Source: Streptomyces sp. Je 1-79 (lineage in GTDB: Bacteria; Actinomycetota; Actinomycetes; Streptomycetales; Streptomycetaceae). From it: a stretch of 64,000 nt of DNA. Positions within the stretch are counted from its first letter, which is position 1, and each line of letters opens with the position of its first letter. Below the pieces are notes generated by a model. The model saw only the letters and a list, made by a program, of their open reading frames with translations, made no database searches and had not been told where the DNA came from. Positions 7,996-15,793 of this stretch are shown here, piece by piece. The position numbers were made by a program, and so were the translations under genes. The stretch lies in the NCBI RefSeq assembly GCF_025195125.1, contig NZ_JAMGSL010000014.1:140046-204045 (forward strand), given 5' to 3'.

Positions 7996-9156
7996 CTAGC
8001 CCTGGAGGGCCTGCGCCGCCGCGATCCCCAGGGCGACGACGAGCGTCACCACGACGAAGACGAAGAGCCGCTGCCGCAGCAGCCGCGGGTTGGCGGGGCG
8101 GCGGCCCGTCGAGGTCGTGCGCGCGCCACCGGGGCGGGAGGGCGAGGGGCGCCCGTTGGGCCGGGACTGCGAGGCGCGCGAGGAGCCGCCGCCCGTACGC
8201 GGTGACGACGGTCGGGAGGCAGGGCCCTGGGTCCGCCCCTGCGTACTGCGCTCGGTGTACCGCTCCGTCGGCCGGCTCCCGGTCGACTCCTCCGTACGCT
8301 CCCGCTGCGCCGGCGGACGGGCCGTCGGCAGCCCCTGGGCCTCGCGGGCGGCGATCTCCTTGAGCCGCATGGACAGTTGCAGTGTGCTGGGCCGGTCCTC
8401 GGGATCCTTGGCCAGACATGCCCGGACGAGCGGCGCCAGCGCGTCCGGTACGCCGCCGAGCTGCGGCTCCTCGTGGACGACGCGGTAGAGCATGACCTCG
8501 GAACTGCCGTGGCCGAAGGGCGAGTCCGCCATCGCCGCGTACGCCAGGGTGGCACCGAGCGAGAACACGTCCGTGGCCGGGGTGACGGCCGCGCCCCGCA
8601 CCTGCTCGGGCGCGAGGAAGCCGGGGGAGCCGACGGCCGTCCCCACGTGGGTGAGGGTGCTGGCGCCGGTGGCCCAGGCGATGCCGAAGTCGATGATCCG
8701 GGGGCCCTTGGGGGACAGCAGGATGTTCGAGGGCTTGAGGTCCCGGTGGACGACACCGGCCTCGTGGACGGCGACCAGGCCCTCCGACAGCGCGGCCCCG
8801 ATGGCGGCCACGTCGGCGGCCCGCAGCGGGCCCTCCTCGGCGACCCGGTCGTGCAGGGAGGGTCCGGGCACGTACTGGGTGGCGAACCACGGGCGGTCGG
8901 CGTCCAGATCGGCGGCGACCAGCCGGGCGGTACAGCCGCCCCGGATCCGCCGGGCCGCGGAGACCTCCCGGGCGAACCGCGACCGGAACTCCTGGTCCTC
9001 GGCGAGATCCGGCCGGATCACCTTCAGCGCCACCCGCTGCCCGCGCCGGTCGGACCCCAGGTACACGACCCCCATCCCACCGGCCCCGAGCCGGCGGTGG
9101 AGCCGGAACGACCCGACGATCCGCGGATCCTCGCGCCGGAGCCGCATCATCGCCAT
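7996..9156 (-). CDS. Serine/threonine protein kinase with C-terminal membrane anchor
   Basis: From ATG 9156, preceded on its strand by GAGGGGAC, the protein has 386 residues. The Hanks-type kinase domain fills about 15-275: glycine loop LGAGGMGVV at 23-31, Lys45, HRDLKPSN with catalytic Asp139, DFG at 156-158 and an APE motif. A Ser/Arg/Pro/Thr-rich linker of about 80 residues follows. A single hydrophobic helix sits almost at the C-terminus and leaves only a few residues outside. There are no PASTA repeats or other sensor domain. It would be a cytoplasmic kinase held at the membrane by its tail; the signal it senses and its substrates are unknown. Confidence 0.93.
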   Translation of the reverse strand: MAMMRLRREDPRIVGSFRLHRRLGAGGMGVVYLGSDRRGQRVALKVIRPDLAEDQEFRSRFAREVSAARRIRGGCTARLVAADLDADRPWFATQYVPGPSLHDRVAEEGPLRAADVAAIGAALSEGLVAVHEAGVVHRDLKPSNILLSPKGPRIIDFGIAWATGASTLTHVGTAVGSPGFLAPEQVRGAAVTPATDVFSLGATLAYAAMADSPFGHGSSEVMLYRVVHEEPQLGGVPDALAPLVRACLAKDPEDRPSTLQLSMRLKEIAAREAQGLPTARPPAQRERTEESTGSRPTERYTERSTQGRTQGPASRPSSPRTGGGSSRASQSRPNGRPSPSRPGGARTTSTGRRPANPRLLRQRLFVFVVVTLVVALGIAAAQALQG

Positions 9157-9351
9157 GTCCGTCCCCTCGTCCGTTCGACGTGGCACAGCTTACGTAGTGA
9201 CGACCCGGTGTGCTCATAGGCCGCGCCCTCGCGCGCGGATCGATTGTCAGTGCTGGGGAGGACACTTGAGGGGTGGTCAGGGCGGCGGAACGGACGCCCG
9301 TCCGGGCCGCGGGATTCTCCAACATCCAATCGCAGAAGGGGGATTCGGTCG

Positions 9352-9585
9352 ATGAAGGGTGATCGCGTGGAGATAGTCGTGGACGCGGGGGACACGACAC
9401 GGACGTACGAAGTGGTGGCAAGCCGGGCGGGCCGGAGGGTGGAGACGGCCGTACGGCGCGGGGTCGTGGAAGTGAGCGAAGTCACGCGCACGGGGGTGGT
9501 CGTCCGGACGGCCCGGTTCATGGCGAGCCGGGTCCTCGCACTGGTCGAGCAGCCGGTCCCTCTCAGGGAAGACCCTCAGACCTAG
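9352..9585 (+). CDS. Small conserved-looking protein of unknown function
   Basis: A 77-residue ORF starts at ATG 9352 behind a purine-rich GAAGGGGG. I do not recognise a family. The product is charged and beta-rich by eye, with no signal peptide or membrane segment, and ends in a Pro-rich tail. Codon use matches the neighbours (G/C at third positions). It is transcribed divergently from the kinase gene, sharing a 195-bp intergenic region. The same frame is open further upstream to 9244, but no ribosome site supports a longer form. Confidence 0.65.
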   Translation: MKGDRVEIVVDAGDTTRTYEVVASRAGRRVETAVRRGVVEVSEVTRTGVVVRTARFMASRVLALVEQPVPLREDPQT

Positions 9586-9772
9586 GCCGCGCCCTCCACC
9601 CTGGGGAGTACGCCGTGGGGTGCTCCTCATCCTCCGGGAGGCCCGGAGATCGGTACGCGGGCATGACGTCCGGGCGGCATCCGATCCCTAGTGTTGAGGT
9701 CAAGCGGCGGGTGCAGCACTCGTCCCCCGAGGTCAGACACCCGCCGCTCCAGAACAGGACAGGAGAGGACTC

Positions 9773-9940
9773 ATGGCGTACCCGGCACCGCGGTTCACCA
9801 CCCGACCTTCGGGCCGCCGTCACCCCCTGGTGGCGACCGCCATGGTCCTCCCTCTCGCGACCCTGCTGGTCGTCGTCTTCGGCGGCTGGGACGCAGTGGT
9901 CACACAGGCGTCGTCCGTGGGCGTGATGCTGGGGCGCTGA
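9773..9940 (+). CDS. Small single-pass membrane protein, 55 aa
   Basis: ATG 9773 follows AGGAGAGG (9761-9768), an excellent ribosome site. The product begins with a basic Pro/Arg-rich stretch, then has one hydrophobic segment (about residues 21-40, including PLATLLVVVFGGW), and ends with a short polar tail. This layout fits a membrane protein with a cytoplasmic N-terminus or an uncleaved signal anchor. No family is recognised. The ORF is short but supported by the ribosome site, the hydrophobic profile and third-position GC. A strong terminator hairpin lies 90 bp downstream. Confidence 0.7.
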   Translation: MAYPAPRFTTRPSGRRHPLVATAMVLPLATLLVVVFGGWDAVVTQASSVGVMLGR

Positions 9941-10252
9941 ACGGCGCCCCGGACCCGGGAGAGCGGCCCGGGTCGGGGACATCCGGCCAACAACCCCGTG
10001 GGGACGGGGGTGCGGCGGACGGCAGCGTGCGGCCGGTCAGCTGGGGAGCTGACCGGCCCTCGCGCGTTCCCGGCCGCCGAGCGTTCCCGGTCGTCGAGCC
10101 CCCGGCCCGAGCGCCCTTCCGGGCAAGCCCGGGCCCCGGACGGGAGCGCGCCGGGGAGCCCCCGCATTGCGCACGTGCCCCGGGAGGAGCGCGCCGGGCC
10201 CCCGCACCGGCCACCGCCCCCGCAGCGCCACCGCATTGCGTACGCTCCCCGC
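9941..10252 (+). other. Intergenic region between the 55-aa membrane protein and the APH-like kinase gene
   Basis: I see no gene here. The stretch holds the terminator at 10031-10058, a near-duplicate 29-bp sequence (10162-10190 and 10231-10259, the second copy running into the next gene), and the TACGCT box that probably drives the next gene. Confidence 0.5.
10031..10058 (+). terminator. Perfect 12-bp hairpin terminator
   Basis: GGCCGGTCAGCT (10031-10042) pairs perfectly with 10047-10058 around a GGGG loop. It lies downstream of the small membrane protein gene and upstream of the phosphotransferase promoter, so it probably separates the two transcripts. Confidence 0.75.
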
Positions 10253-11185
10253 GTGGAGCATGCCCAACTCGAACAGCTCAGCGACCTCGCGCGGGACGCC
10301 GCGCACCGGGCCGACGCGGCCTGCCCGTGCGCCCCGCACGCCAGTACCGTCCTCGCCGACCGCGACGACGGCACCGTCGTGCGCCACGGAGCGGTCGTCG
10401 TGAAGGCCCACGCCCCCGGCCTCGACCCCGACGAGCACGCCGCCAGGATCGCCGTCGCCGCCCTCGACGCGCTGGGCGGGATCCTGCTCCCGCCCCATGT
10501 CCCACCCACCCCCACTGTCGCCGCCCGGCCGCTCACCACCTGGCCCTACGGCGTTCCCGTCGACCCCGCCGATCCCGACGCCGCCCCCTGGGAGGACGCG
10601 GCCCGGCTCCTCGCCCGGCTCCACCGGACCACGCCGCCCCCCGGCCTGCCGCCCATGCGCGCGCCGGTCAAGGCGGCCCTCGCCGTCGAGCGGATGCTCC
10701 GCTCCGGCGCCCCGCGTTCCGCCGTCGGGACCGTGCTCCGTGCCTGGCGCACACTCCCCGAGGAGACGGTGGCCCACGACCTCCTCTGCCACGGCGACTT
10801 CCATCTCGGTCAGCTCGTGCGCGACCCGCGGACCCCCGGCGCCCCCTGGGTCCTCATCGACGTGGACGACCTCGGCCTCGGCGACCCCGCGTGGGACCTG
10901 GCGCGCCCCGCCGCCTGGTTCGCCGCCGGCATCCTGTCCCCGGACGTCTGGTCCCGCTTCCTCGACGCGTACACGCGGGCCGGCGGCCCCGCCGTCGCCG
11001 CGCACGACCCCTGGGCCCAACTCGACATCCCCGCCCGTGCCCTGACCGTCCAGACCGCCGCGCTCGCCCTCGCCAAGTCGACGGCCGAAGAGCGCCCCCT
11101 CGACGAGGTCGAGGAGGTGATGATCGACACGTGCGCCCGAATAGGCTCGCTCCGAACCGAGTTGGCCCGGCCTGCGTCCCCATAA
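10253..11185 (+). CDS. Aminoglycoside phosphotransferase-fold (APH/choline kinase family) kinase
   Basis: From GTG 10253 the product has 310 residues. The kinase signature is CHGDFHLGQ: His180, catalytic Asp182, and Gln187 where Asn is usual. It is followed by VLIDVDDLGLGDPAWDLA, which provides the metal-binding Asp. The N-terminal nucleotide-binding lobe is less typical. Gln at the Asn position is also seen in maltokinases, so a sugar or small-molecule kinase is as likely as an antibiotic kinase. TACGCT (10241-10246) ends six bases before GTG, which suggests a leaderless transcript and fixes the start. The same frame is open upstream to 9998, but that stretch contains a terminator. The substrate is unknown. 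Confidence 0.82.
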   Translation: MEHAQLEQLSDLARDAAHRADAACPCAPHASTVLADRDDGTVVRHGAVVVKAHAPGLDPDEHAARIAVAALDALGGILLPPHVPPTPTVAARPLTTWPYGVPVDPADPDAAPWEDAARLLARLHRTTPPPGLPPMRAPVKAALAVERMLRSGAPRSAVGTVLRAWRTLPEETVAHDLLCHGDFHLGQLVRDPRTPGAPWVLIDVDDLGLGDPAWDLARPAAWFAAGILSPDVWSRFLDAYTRAGGPAVAAHDPWAQLDIPARALTVQTAALALAKSTAEERPLDEVEEVMIDTCARIGSLRTELARPASP

Positions 11186-11225
11186 GCTGAGAGCACCATT
11201 CGAACGGCAGGGAGTTGAGCCGACC

Positions 11226-11513
11226 ATGCAGTGTCCCAAGTGCCACGCGGCGATGCACACGTACAACCGCAACGGTGTCCAGATCGAGCAGTGCAGCGGC
11301 TGCCGGGGGATATTCCTGGACTACGGCGAGCTGGAGGCCCTGACCCGGCTCGAGTCCCAGTGGGTCCAGCAGGCCCCGCCCGCGCCCGCCCCGCCGGCCT
11401 ACCCGGGCCAGGCCGCGCCCGTCGCGCCCGCCTGGGGCGCCCCGCACCACGGTGGCCACCACGGCGGTCACCACCACCAGCGCGGCTTCGGCCGGATGCT
11501 CTTCTCCTCCTGA
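11226..11513 (+). CDS. TFIIB-type zinc-ribbon protein with His-rich tail
   Basis: This 95-residue protein starts with CPKC at residues 3-6 and has CSGC near residue 25, the four-cysteine zinc ribbon of the zf-TFIIB family, followed by the IFLDYGELEAL segment usual in that family. The middle is Pro/Ala-rich, and the C-terminal 25 residues contain many His and Gly residues, which could bind extra metal. It is probably a cytoplasmic metal-binding protein of unknown role. It lies 40 bp after the kinase gene and may share its transcript. A 13-bp terminator follows. Confidence 0.82.
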   Translation: MQCPKCHAAMHTYNRNGVQIEQCSGCRGIFLDYGELEALTRLESQWVQQAPPAPAPPAYPGQAAPVAPAWGAPHHGGHHGGHHHQRGFGRMLFSS

Positions 11514-11532
11514 CGAGGAGCGGGTACGACGA

Positions 11533-11563
11533 AGCCCCCGGTCGCGAGAGGCGACCGGGGGCT
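11533..11563. terminator. Bidirectional hairpin between zinc-ribbon gene and tRNA cluster
   Basis: AGCCCCCGGTCGC (11533-11545) pairs perfectly with 11551-11563 across a GAGAG loop. It lies between the convergent zinc-ribbon gene and the minus-strand tRNA cluster and could end both transcripts. Confidence 0.8.
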
Positions 11564-11571
11564 CCGTCGTA

Positions 11572-11646
11572 TGGTGCGCGATACTGGGATTGAACCAGTG
11601 ACCTCTTCCGTGTCAGGGAAGCGCTCTCCCGCTGAGCTAATCGCGC
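11572..11646 (-). tRNA. tRNA-Val(GAC), copy 1
   Basis: The reverse strand folds as a cloverleaf: acceptor GCGCGAT/ATCGCGC, D arm TTAGCTCAGCGGGAGAGC, anticodon stem CTTCC/GGAAG with loop CTGACAC (anticodon GAC), and T arm with GGTTCAATCC. CCA is encoded in this copy (TGG at 11572-11574 on the plus strand), unlike the other two copies. Confidence 0.95.
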
Positions 11647-11690
11647 GGGCCGGTCCCAAACCATACAGGACCAGGGGTGGTGTTGCTGCG

Positions 11691-11762
11691 TGCGCGATAC
11701 TGGGATTGAACCAGTGACCTCTTCCGTGTCAGGGAAGCGCTCTCCCGCTGAGCTAATCGCGC
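11691..11762 (-). tRNA. tRNA-Val(GAC), copy 2
   Basis: The 72-nt tRNA body is identical to copy 1, with anticodon GAC. CCA is not encoded, so the 3' end needs the CCA-adding enzyme. It is separated from copy 1 by 44 bp. Confidence 0.95.
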
Positions 11763-11801
11763 GGGACGGTCCATGCGGACCGGATCTTCGGTTGTTCTGC
11801 G

Positions 11802-11873
11802 TGCGCGATACTGGGATTGAACCAGTGACCTCTTCCGTGTCAGGGAAGCGCTCTCCCGCTGAGCTAATCGCGC
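11802..11873 (-). tRNA. tRNA-Val(GAC), copy 3
   Basis: This is a third 72-nt body identical to copies 1 and 2, without an encoded CCA. Its 5' end is one base from the encoded CCA end of tRNA-Cys, so the two must be separated by precise RNase P cleavage. Confidence 0.95.
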
Positions 11874-11874
11874 T

Positions 11875-11948
11875 TGGAGGTGGAGACGGGATTTGAACCC
11901 GTGTAGACGGCTTTGCAGGCCGTTGCCTCGCCTCTCGGCCACTCCACC
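11875..11948 (-). tRNA. tRNA-Cys(GCA)
   Basis: The acceptor GGTGGAG pairs with CTCCACC. The anticodon loop CTGCAAA gives GCA, and the discriminator base is U, as expected for cysteine tRNA. CCA is encoded (11875-11877). Confidence 0.95.
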
Positions 11949-11987
11949 AGGAGTGAATACAGGGGTTCGGGAAGATCCCCCACATCG

Positions 11988-12060
11988 AGCGGACGACGAG
12001 ATTCGAACTCGCGACCCTCACCTTGGCAAGGTGATGCTCTACCAACTGAGCCACGTCCGC
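11988..12060 (-). tRNA. tRNA-Gly(GCC)
   Basis: The acceptor GCGGACG has its complement at the 3' end, the anticodon loop TTGCCAA gives GCC, and the discriminator is U. CCA is not encoded. It is the promoter-proximal gene of the five-tRNA cluster. Confidence 0.95.
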
Positions 12061-12102
12061 TTGTCGGTTCCGTTCCGCTTGCGCGTCCCGGCGACGTGTT
12101 GA

Positions 12103-12130
12103 ACTCTAGCGGATTCCTGGGCCAGCACAA
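12103..12130 (-). promoter_or_regulatory. Vegetative promoter of the tRNA cluster
   Basis: On the minus strand TTGTGC (12130-12125) and TAGAGT (12108-12103) are separated by 16 bp. Both resemble the HrdB consensus (TTGAC, TANNNT). Transcription would start near 12096, about 36 bp before tRNA-Gly. Confidence 0.65.
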
Positions 12131-12294
12131 AAACGCGTTTCCGCAGCGTGCTGAGCCGCGCACGGAGCCGCGTGGCCGGGAGCGTTCGCGCGACGTTCAC
12201 TCCCCGTGTCCCCGAGGTGGCGCGCAGCCGCCTCAGGAGAGCGCCCCCTCCCGGCCGGGCCCGCCCGCGCGTCCCACCCGCCTAGACTCGATTC

Positions 12295-13347
12295 GTGCAC
12301 GACCTTGCTCCTCTGGCCCGCTTCGGCGGCCTCGTCGCGACCGACCTGCGGGACGTCACCAGCGACCCCGCGGCCCTGGACTCCGTCGGCTTCTGGGCCG
12401 TCTCCGCGGACTTCGAGGGCCGGCTGACCTGCGCCCGCTTCGGCGACGTACGCGTGGACCCCGTCCCCGCCCCCACCCCCGGCGCCTGGCGCGGGCCCGG
12501 CGCCGGTGACTGGACGTCGTCCCTCGACCGCGCCGCGTACACCGCGGGCGTCCGCGCCATCCGCGCGCACATCGCGCGCGGTGAGGTCTACCAGGCGAAC
12601 CTCTGCCGCGTGATGTCCGCGCCGCTGCCCGACCCCGACGCGGCCGACGTCGACGCCCTCACCGCGCTGCTGGCCCGCGGCAACCCCGCGCCGTACGCCG
12701 GAACGATTCGGCTGCCCGCCCACGGGGTGGAGATCGCCACCGCGTCCCCCGAGCTCTATCTGCGCCGCGACGGCGCCACCGTCGAGTCCGGCCCCATCAA
12801 GGGCACCGGGCGCACCGCCGAGGACCTGCTGGAGAAGGACCACGCCGAGAACGTGATGATCGTGGACCTCGTGCGGAACGACCTCGGCCGGGTCTGCGCC
12901 ACCGGCTCGGTCACCGTCCCCGAGCTCTGCGCCGTCGAGCCCCACCCCGGCCTGGTCCACCTGGTCTCCACCGTCCGCGGCCGGCTCGGCGAGAAGGCGG
13001 GCTGGCCGGAGCTGCTCGCCGCCACCTTCCCGCCCGGCTCCGTCACGGGCGCCCCCAAGTCGAGCGCCCTGCGGATCATCGAGGCCCTGGAGACCGCCCC
13101 CCGCGGCCCCTACTGCGGAGGCATCGGCTGGGTCGACGCCGACCGCCGTACCGCCGAGCTCGCCGTCGGCATACGGACCTTCTGGATTGACCGCCCCGAG
13201 GGTCTGCTCCGCTTCGGCACCGGCGCCGGCATCACCTGGGGCTCCGACCCCGACCGCGAGTGGGCGGAGACCGAATTGAAGGCGTCGCGCCTGCTGGCGG
13301 TAGCGTCGGGCCGGTACGAGGCGAGCGGAAAGGCCATATCGCGATGA
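12295..13347 (+). CDS. pabB: Aminodeoxychorismate synthase component I (chorismate-binding)
   Basis: The 350-residue product belongs to the TrpE/PabB family. It has GPIKGTGRT near residue 165, ENVMIVDLVRNDLGRV for Mg2+/chorismate binding, and PPGSVTGAPKSSALRIIE for the active site. It aminates chorismate to 4-amino-4-deoxychorismate for p-aminobenzoate and folate, using ammonia from a glutaminase partner encoded elsewhere. It is shorter than TrpE because the N-terminal domain is reduced. The overlapping pabC gene supports PabB rather than anthranilate synthase. TAGACT (12283-12288) ends six bases before GTG 12295, indicating a leaderless mRNA. Confidence 0.9.
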   Translation: MHDLAPLARFGGLVATDLRDVTSDPAALDSVGFWAVSADFEGRLTCARFGDVRVDPVPAPTPGAWRGPGAGDWTSSLDRAAYTAGVRAIRAHIARGEVYQANLCRVMSAPLPDPDAADVDALTALLARGNPAPYAGTIRLPAHGVEIATASPELYLRRDGATVESGPIKGTGRTAEDLLEKDHAENVMIVDLVRNDLGRVCATGSVTVPELCAVEPHPGLVHLVSTVRGRLGEKAGWPELLAATFPPGSVTGAPKSSALRIIEALETAPRGPYCGGIGWVDADRRTAELAVGIRTFWIDRPEGLLRFGTGAGITWGSDPDREWAETELKASRLLAVASGRYEASGKAISR

Positions 13348-14174
13348 AACTCTGGGTCAACGGCGGACTGCGCGACGCGGAGGAAGCACAGGTGTCCGTA
13401 CTGGACCACGGGCTGACCGTCGGCGACGGCGTCTTCGAGACGGTCAAGGCCGTCCGCGGCGAGCTCTTCGCCCTCACCCTGCACCTGGAGCGGCTCACCC
13501 GCTCCGCACGCGGTCTGGGCCTGCCCGACCCCGACCTCGACGAGGTCCGCCGCGCCTGCGCCGCCGTCCTGGAGGCCAACCCGATGGAGCTCGGCCGGCT
13601 CCGCATCACGTACACCGGCGGACTCTCGCCGCTGGGCTCCGAGCGCGGCGACGCCGGTGCCAGCCTCGTGGTCGCCCTCGGCGAGTCCGGCCGCCGCCCC
13701 GACTCCACCGCCGTGATCACGGTCCCCTGGACCCGCAACGAGCGCGGCGCGCTCACCGGTCTGAAGACCACCTCGTACGCCGAGAACGTCGTCGCGCTCG
13801 CCCGCGCGCACGAACAGGGCGCCTCCGAGGCGCTGTTCGCCAACACGGTCGGGCAGCTCTGCGAGGGCACCGGCTCCAACGTCTTCGTGGTGCTAGACGG
13901 CCGCATCCACACCCCGCCCGTTTCCTCCGGCTGCCTGGCCGGGATCACCCGCGCCCTCGCGGTGGAGTGGACCGGCGCGCAGGAGACGGATCTGCCGCTG
14001 GACGTCCTGCGGAGCGCCGAGGAGATCTTCCTGACCTCGACCCTCCGCGACATCCAGGCCGTGCACCGCGTCGACGACCGCGGGACGACGCCCGCGCCGG
14101 GGCCGGTGACGGCGAAGGCGATGAGGATCTTCGACGAGCGCGCGGCGGCGGACCGGGATCCGCGCCTCGCGTAG
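13344..14174 (+). CDS. pabC: Aminodeoxychorismate lyase (PLP class IV aminotransferase fold)
   Basis: The ATG at 13344 overlaps the pabB stop as ATGA, so translation is probably coupled. The 276-residue product has the fold-type IV pattern: DHGLTVGDGVFET near the N-terminus, LKTTSYAEN with the PLP-binding Lys141, and an EGTGSNVF segment. In this family PabC splits 4-amino-4-deoxychorismate into p-aminobenzoate and pyruvate. Branched-chain or D-amino-acid aminotransferases share the fold, but the pairing with pabB favours the lyase. Confidence 0.88.
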   Translation: MKLWVNGGLRDAEEAQVSVLDHGLTVGDGVFETVKAVRGELFALTLHLERLTRSARGLGLPDPDLDEVRRACAAVLEANPMELGRLRITYTGGLSPLGSERGDAGASLVVALGESGRRPDSTAVITVPWTRNERGALTGLKTTSYAENVVALARAHEQGASEALFANTVGQLCEGTGSNVFVVLDGRIHTPPVSSGCLAGITRALAVEWTGAQETDLPLDVLRSAEEIFLTSTLRDIQAVHRVDDRGTTPAPGPVTAKAMRIFDERAAADRDPRLA

Positions 14175-14247
14175 AACGGCCGCGGGGCGGAACCACGTCG
14201 CGCAAAACCTGATGACGGACGGCCGGAGTCTGGGTAGAACACCCGTG

Positions 14248-15087
14248 ATGACCACCACCCTGCGGCCGGCCGAGCCGCTTCAGCAGACCGCCGACGGCGG
14301 ACGTTCGCGCACCTATGACGTCTGTGTGAACAGCCGTCGCGTCGGCTCCGTACGGCTCGCCACCGCGGCGGGCTTCGGCGCCCGGGCCGGGGTGATCGCG
14401 GATCTGGGCATCGACGAGAAGGACCGCCGCCGAGGCCGGGGCACCGTCGCGGCGCTCGCCGCGGAGGAGGTGCTGCGCGGCTGGGGCTGCGGCGAGGTCC
14501 AGATCTCCGTACCGTCGCGGGCGGAGGCGGCGCTCAGGATGGCGCGGGTGCTCGGCTACACCGAGCGCGGCCGGAACATGGCCAAGGAGCTCCCGGCTCA
14601 GCCGCCGGCGCTGCCGCCCGGGGTCGAGGTCCGGCCGATGACGGCGGCGGAGTTCGTCGTGTGGGAGGCGAAGGCCAAGGAGGGCTACGCGCGGAGTTGG
14701 ATCGAGCGCGGGGTCCCCGCGGACCAGGCGCGCGCCAAGGCCGAGGCCAGCCACCGCGAGCTGCTGCCGCAGGGGCTGGACTCGCCCGGGGTGGCCATCA
14801 GCGTGGCGGTGCGGGACGGCGCGACGGTCGGCCAGGTGTGGACGGCCGCCCGCGATCTGGAACCGGGCGTGTCCGGGAGCTACGTCTACGACATCGAGGT
14901 CGCCGAGGCCCATCGGGGCCAGGGCTACGGCCGGGCCCTGATGCTGGTCGCCGAGCGGGTCGCGCTCGGCGCCGGGGAGCGCCTGCTCGGACTCCATGTC
15001 TTCACCGGCAACACCCCGGCCATCCGGCTCTACGAGTCGCTCGGCTACCGGACGACGTACGTCAACAGCTACAAGGCCCTGCTCTAG
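14248..15087 (+). CDS. GNAT acetyltransferase with two GNAT domains
   Basis: The protein has about 279 residues from ATG 14248. Other in-frame starts are ATG 14212 and GTG 14245; I prefer 14248 because a TAGAAC box ends seven bases before it. The N-terminal half has a degenerate GNAT core (DEKDRRRGRGTVAALA). The C-terminal half has a complete cofactor loop AHRGQGYGRALM and the closing segment GNTPAIRLYESLGY. The pattern resembles tandem-GNAT enzymes such as mycothiol synthase, although I do not see enough to name it that. The substrate is unknown. It is co-directional with pabC, 73 bp downstream. Confidence 0.82.
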   Translation: MTTTLRPAEPLQQTADGGRSRTYDVCVNSRRVGSVRLATAAGFGARAGVIADLGIDEKDRRRGRGTVAALAAEEVLRGWGCGEVQISVPSRAEAALRMARVLGYTERGRNMAKELPAQPPALPPGVEVRPMTAAEFVVWEAKAKEGYARSWIERGVPADQARAKAEASHRELLPQGLDSPGVAISVAVRDGATVGQVWTAARDLEPGVSGSYVYDIEVAEAHRGQGYGRALMLVAERVALGAGERLLGLHVFTGNTPAIRLYESLGYRTTYVNSYKALL

Positions 15088-15111
15088 GGCGCCCCCCGTC
15101 TGGGGAGTGCG

Positions 15112-15627
15112 TCAGGCGGCGAGCAGACGGTCGGCGATCTCCTCGACGCGGGCGCGCAGGCCGTCCTGGCTCTGGCCGCCGTCCAGCCGCTCGCCGCCGA
15201 CGACATAGGTCGGGGTTCCGGTGACCTTGATCGCCTTGCCCTCGGCCTGGTCGGCGTCGACGGTCAGCAGATGGCGCCCGTCGATCAGGGCGGTGTCGAA
15301 CTCCTCGGCGTCCAGGCCCAGTTCGGCCGCGATCTCCAGGAGCACGGGCTCGCCGCGCTCGCCGAGCTCCGCGGTCCTGGCGAGCAGCGCCTCCGCGTAC
15401 GGCCAGCCCTTGCCCTGGTCGGCGGCCTCCTCCGCGGCCTGCGCGGCGGCGTAGGCGTGCTTGTGCTTCTCCAGCGGGAAGTGCCGCAGCTGTACGTCGA
15501 CCCGGTCGCCGTACTTCTCGCGCAGCGCGCGTACGTCGTCGAGCGCGCGGAAGCAGTCGGGGCACTGGAGGTCGAACCAGGCCTCCACAGTGACGGGGGA
15601 GGCGGACGGGGTGGTGGAGTCGCTCAT
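15112..15627 (-). CDS. DsbA-family thioredoxin-fold protein (cytoplasmic, FrnE-like)
   Basis: The 171-residue protein starts at ATG 15627. FDLQCPDC places a CxxC redox motif near residue 22. The insertion of about 100 helical residues and the late cis-Pro loop (GTPTYVVGG) are typical of the DsbA/FrnE branch. No signal peptide is visible, so it probably acts in the cytoplasm as a thiol oxidoreductase or isomerase. It converges on the GNAT gene and diverges from the membrane protein gene at 15794. A longer upstream reading is open but has no ribosome site. Confidence 0.85.
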   Translation of the reverse strand: MSDSTTPSASPVTVEAWFDLQCPDCFRALDDVRALREKYGDRVDVQLRHFPLEKHKHAYAAAQAAEEAADQGKGWPYAEALLARTAELGERGEPVLLEIAAELGLDAEEFDTALIDGRHLLTVDADQAEGKAIKVTGTPTYVVGGERLDGGQSQDGLRARVEEIADRLLAA

Positions 15628-15793
15628 GAGGGCAGTCTTCCAGCCCGCGCGGGCACGGCCCAACCGGGACCTGGGGAGGAGATCCGGCAGGGGTGACCCG
15701 GAGATCTCCCTGAGGTAGGCCCCGGAAGATGGCCGCGGGGCGTGCCGGCGGTGCAGGATGGAAGGGACGTATCGCCCGGCCCAGGAGGATCGC

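Noticed and set aside
10253..11185. Aminoglycoside resistance gene
   Set aside because: The fold is APH-like but the family is broad, and Gln187 is shared with maltokinases. No evidence points to an antibiotic substrate.
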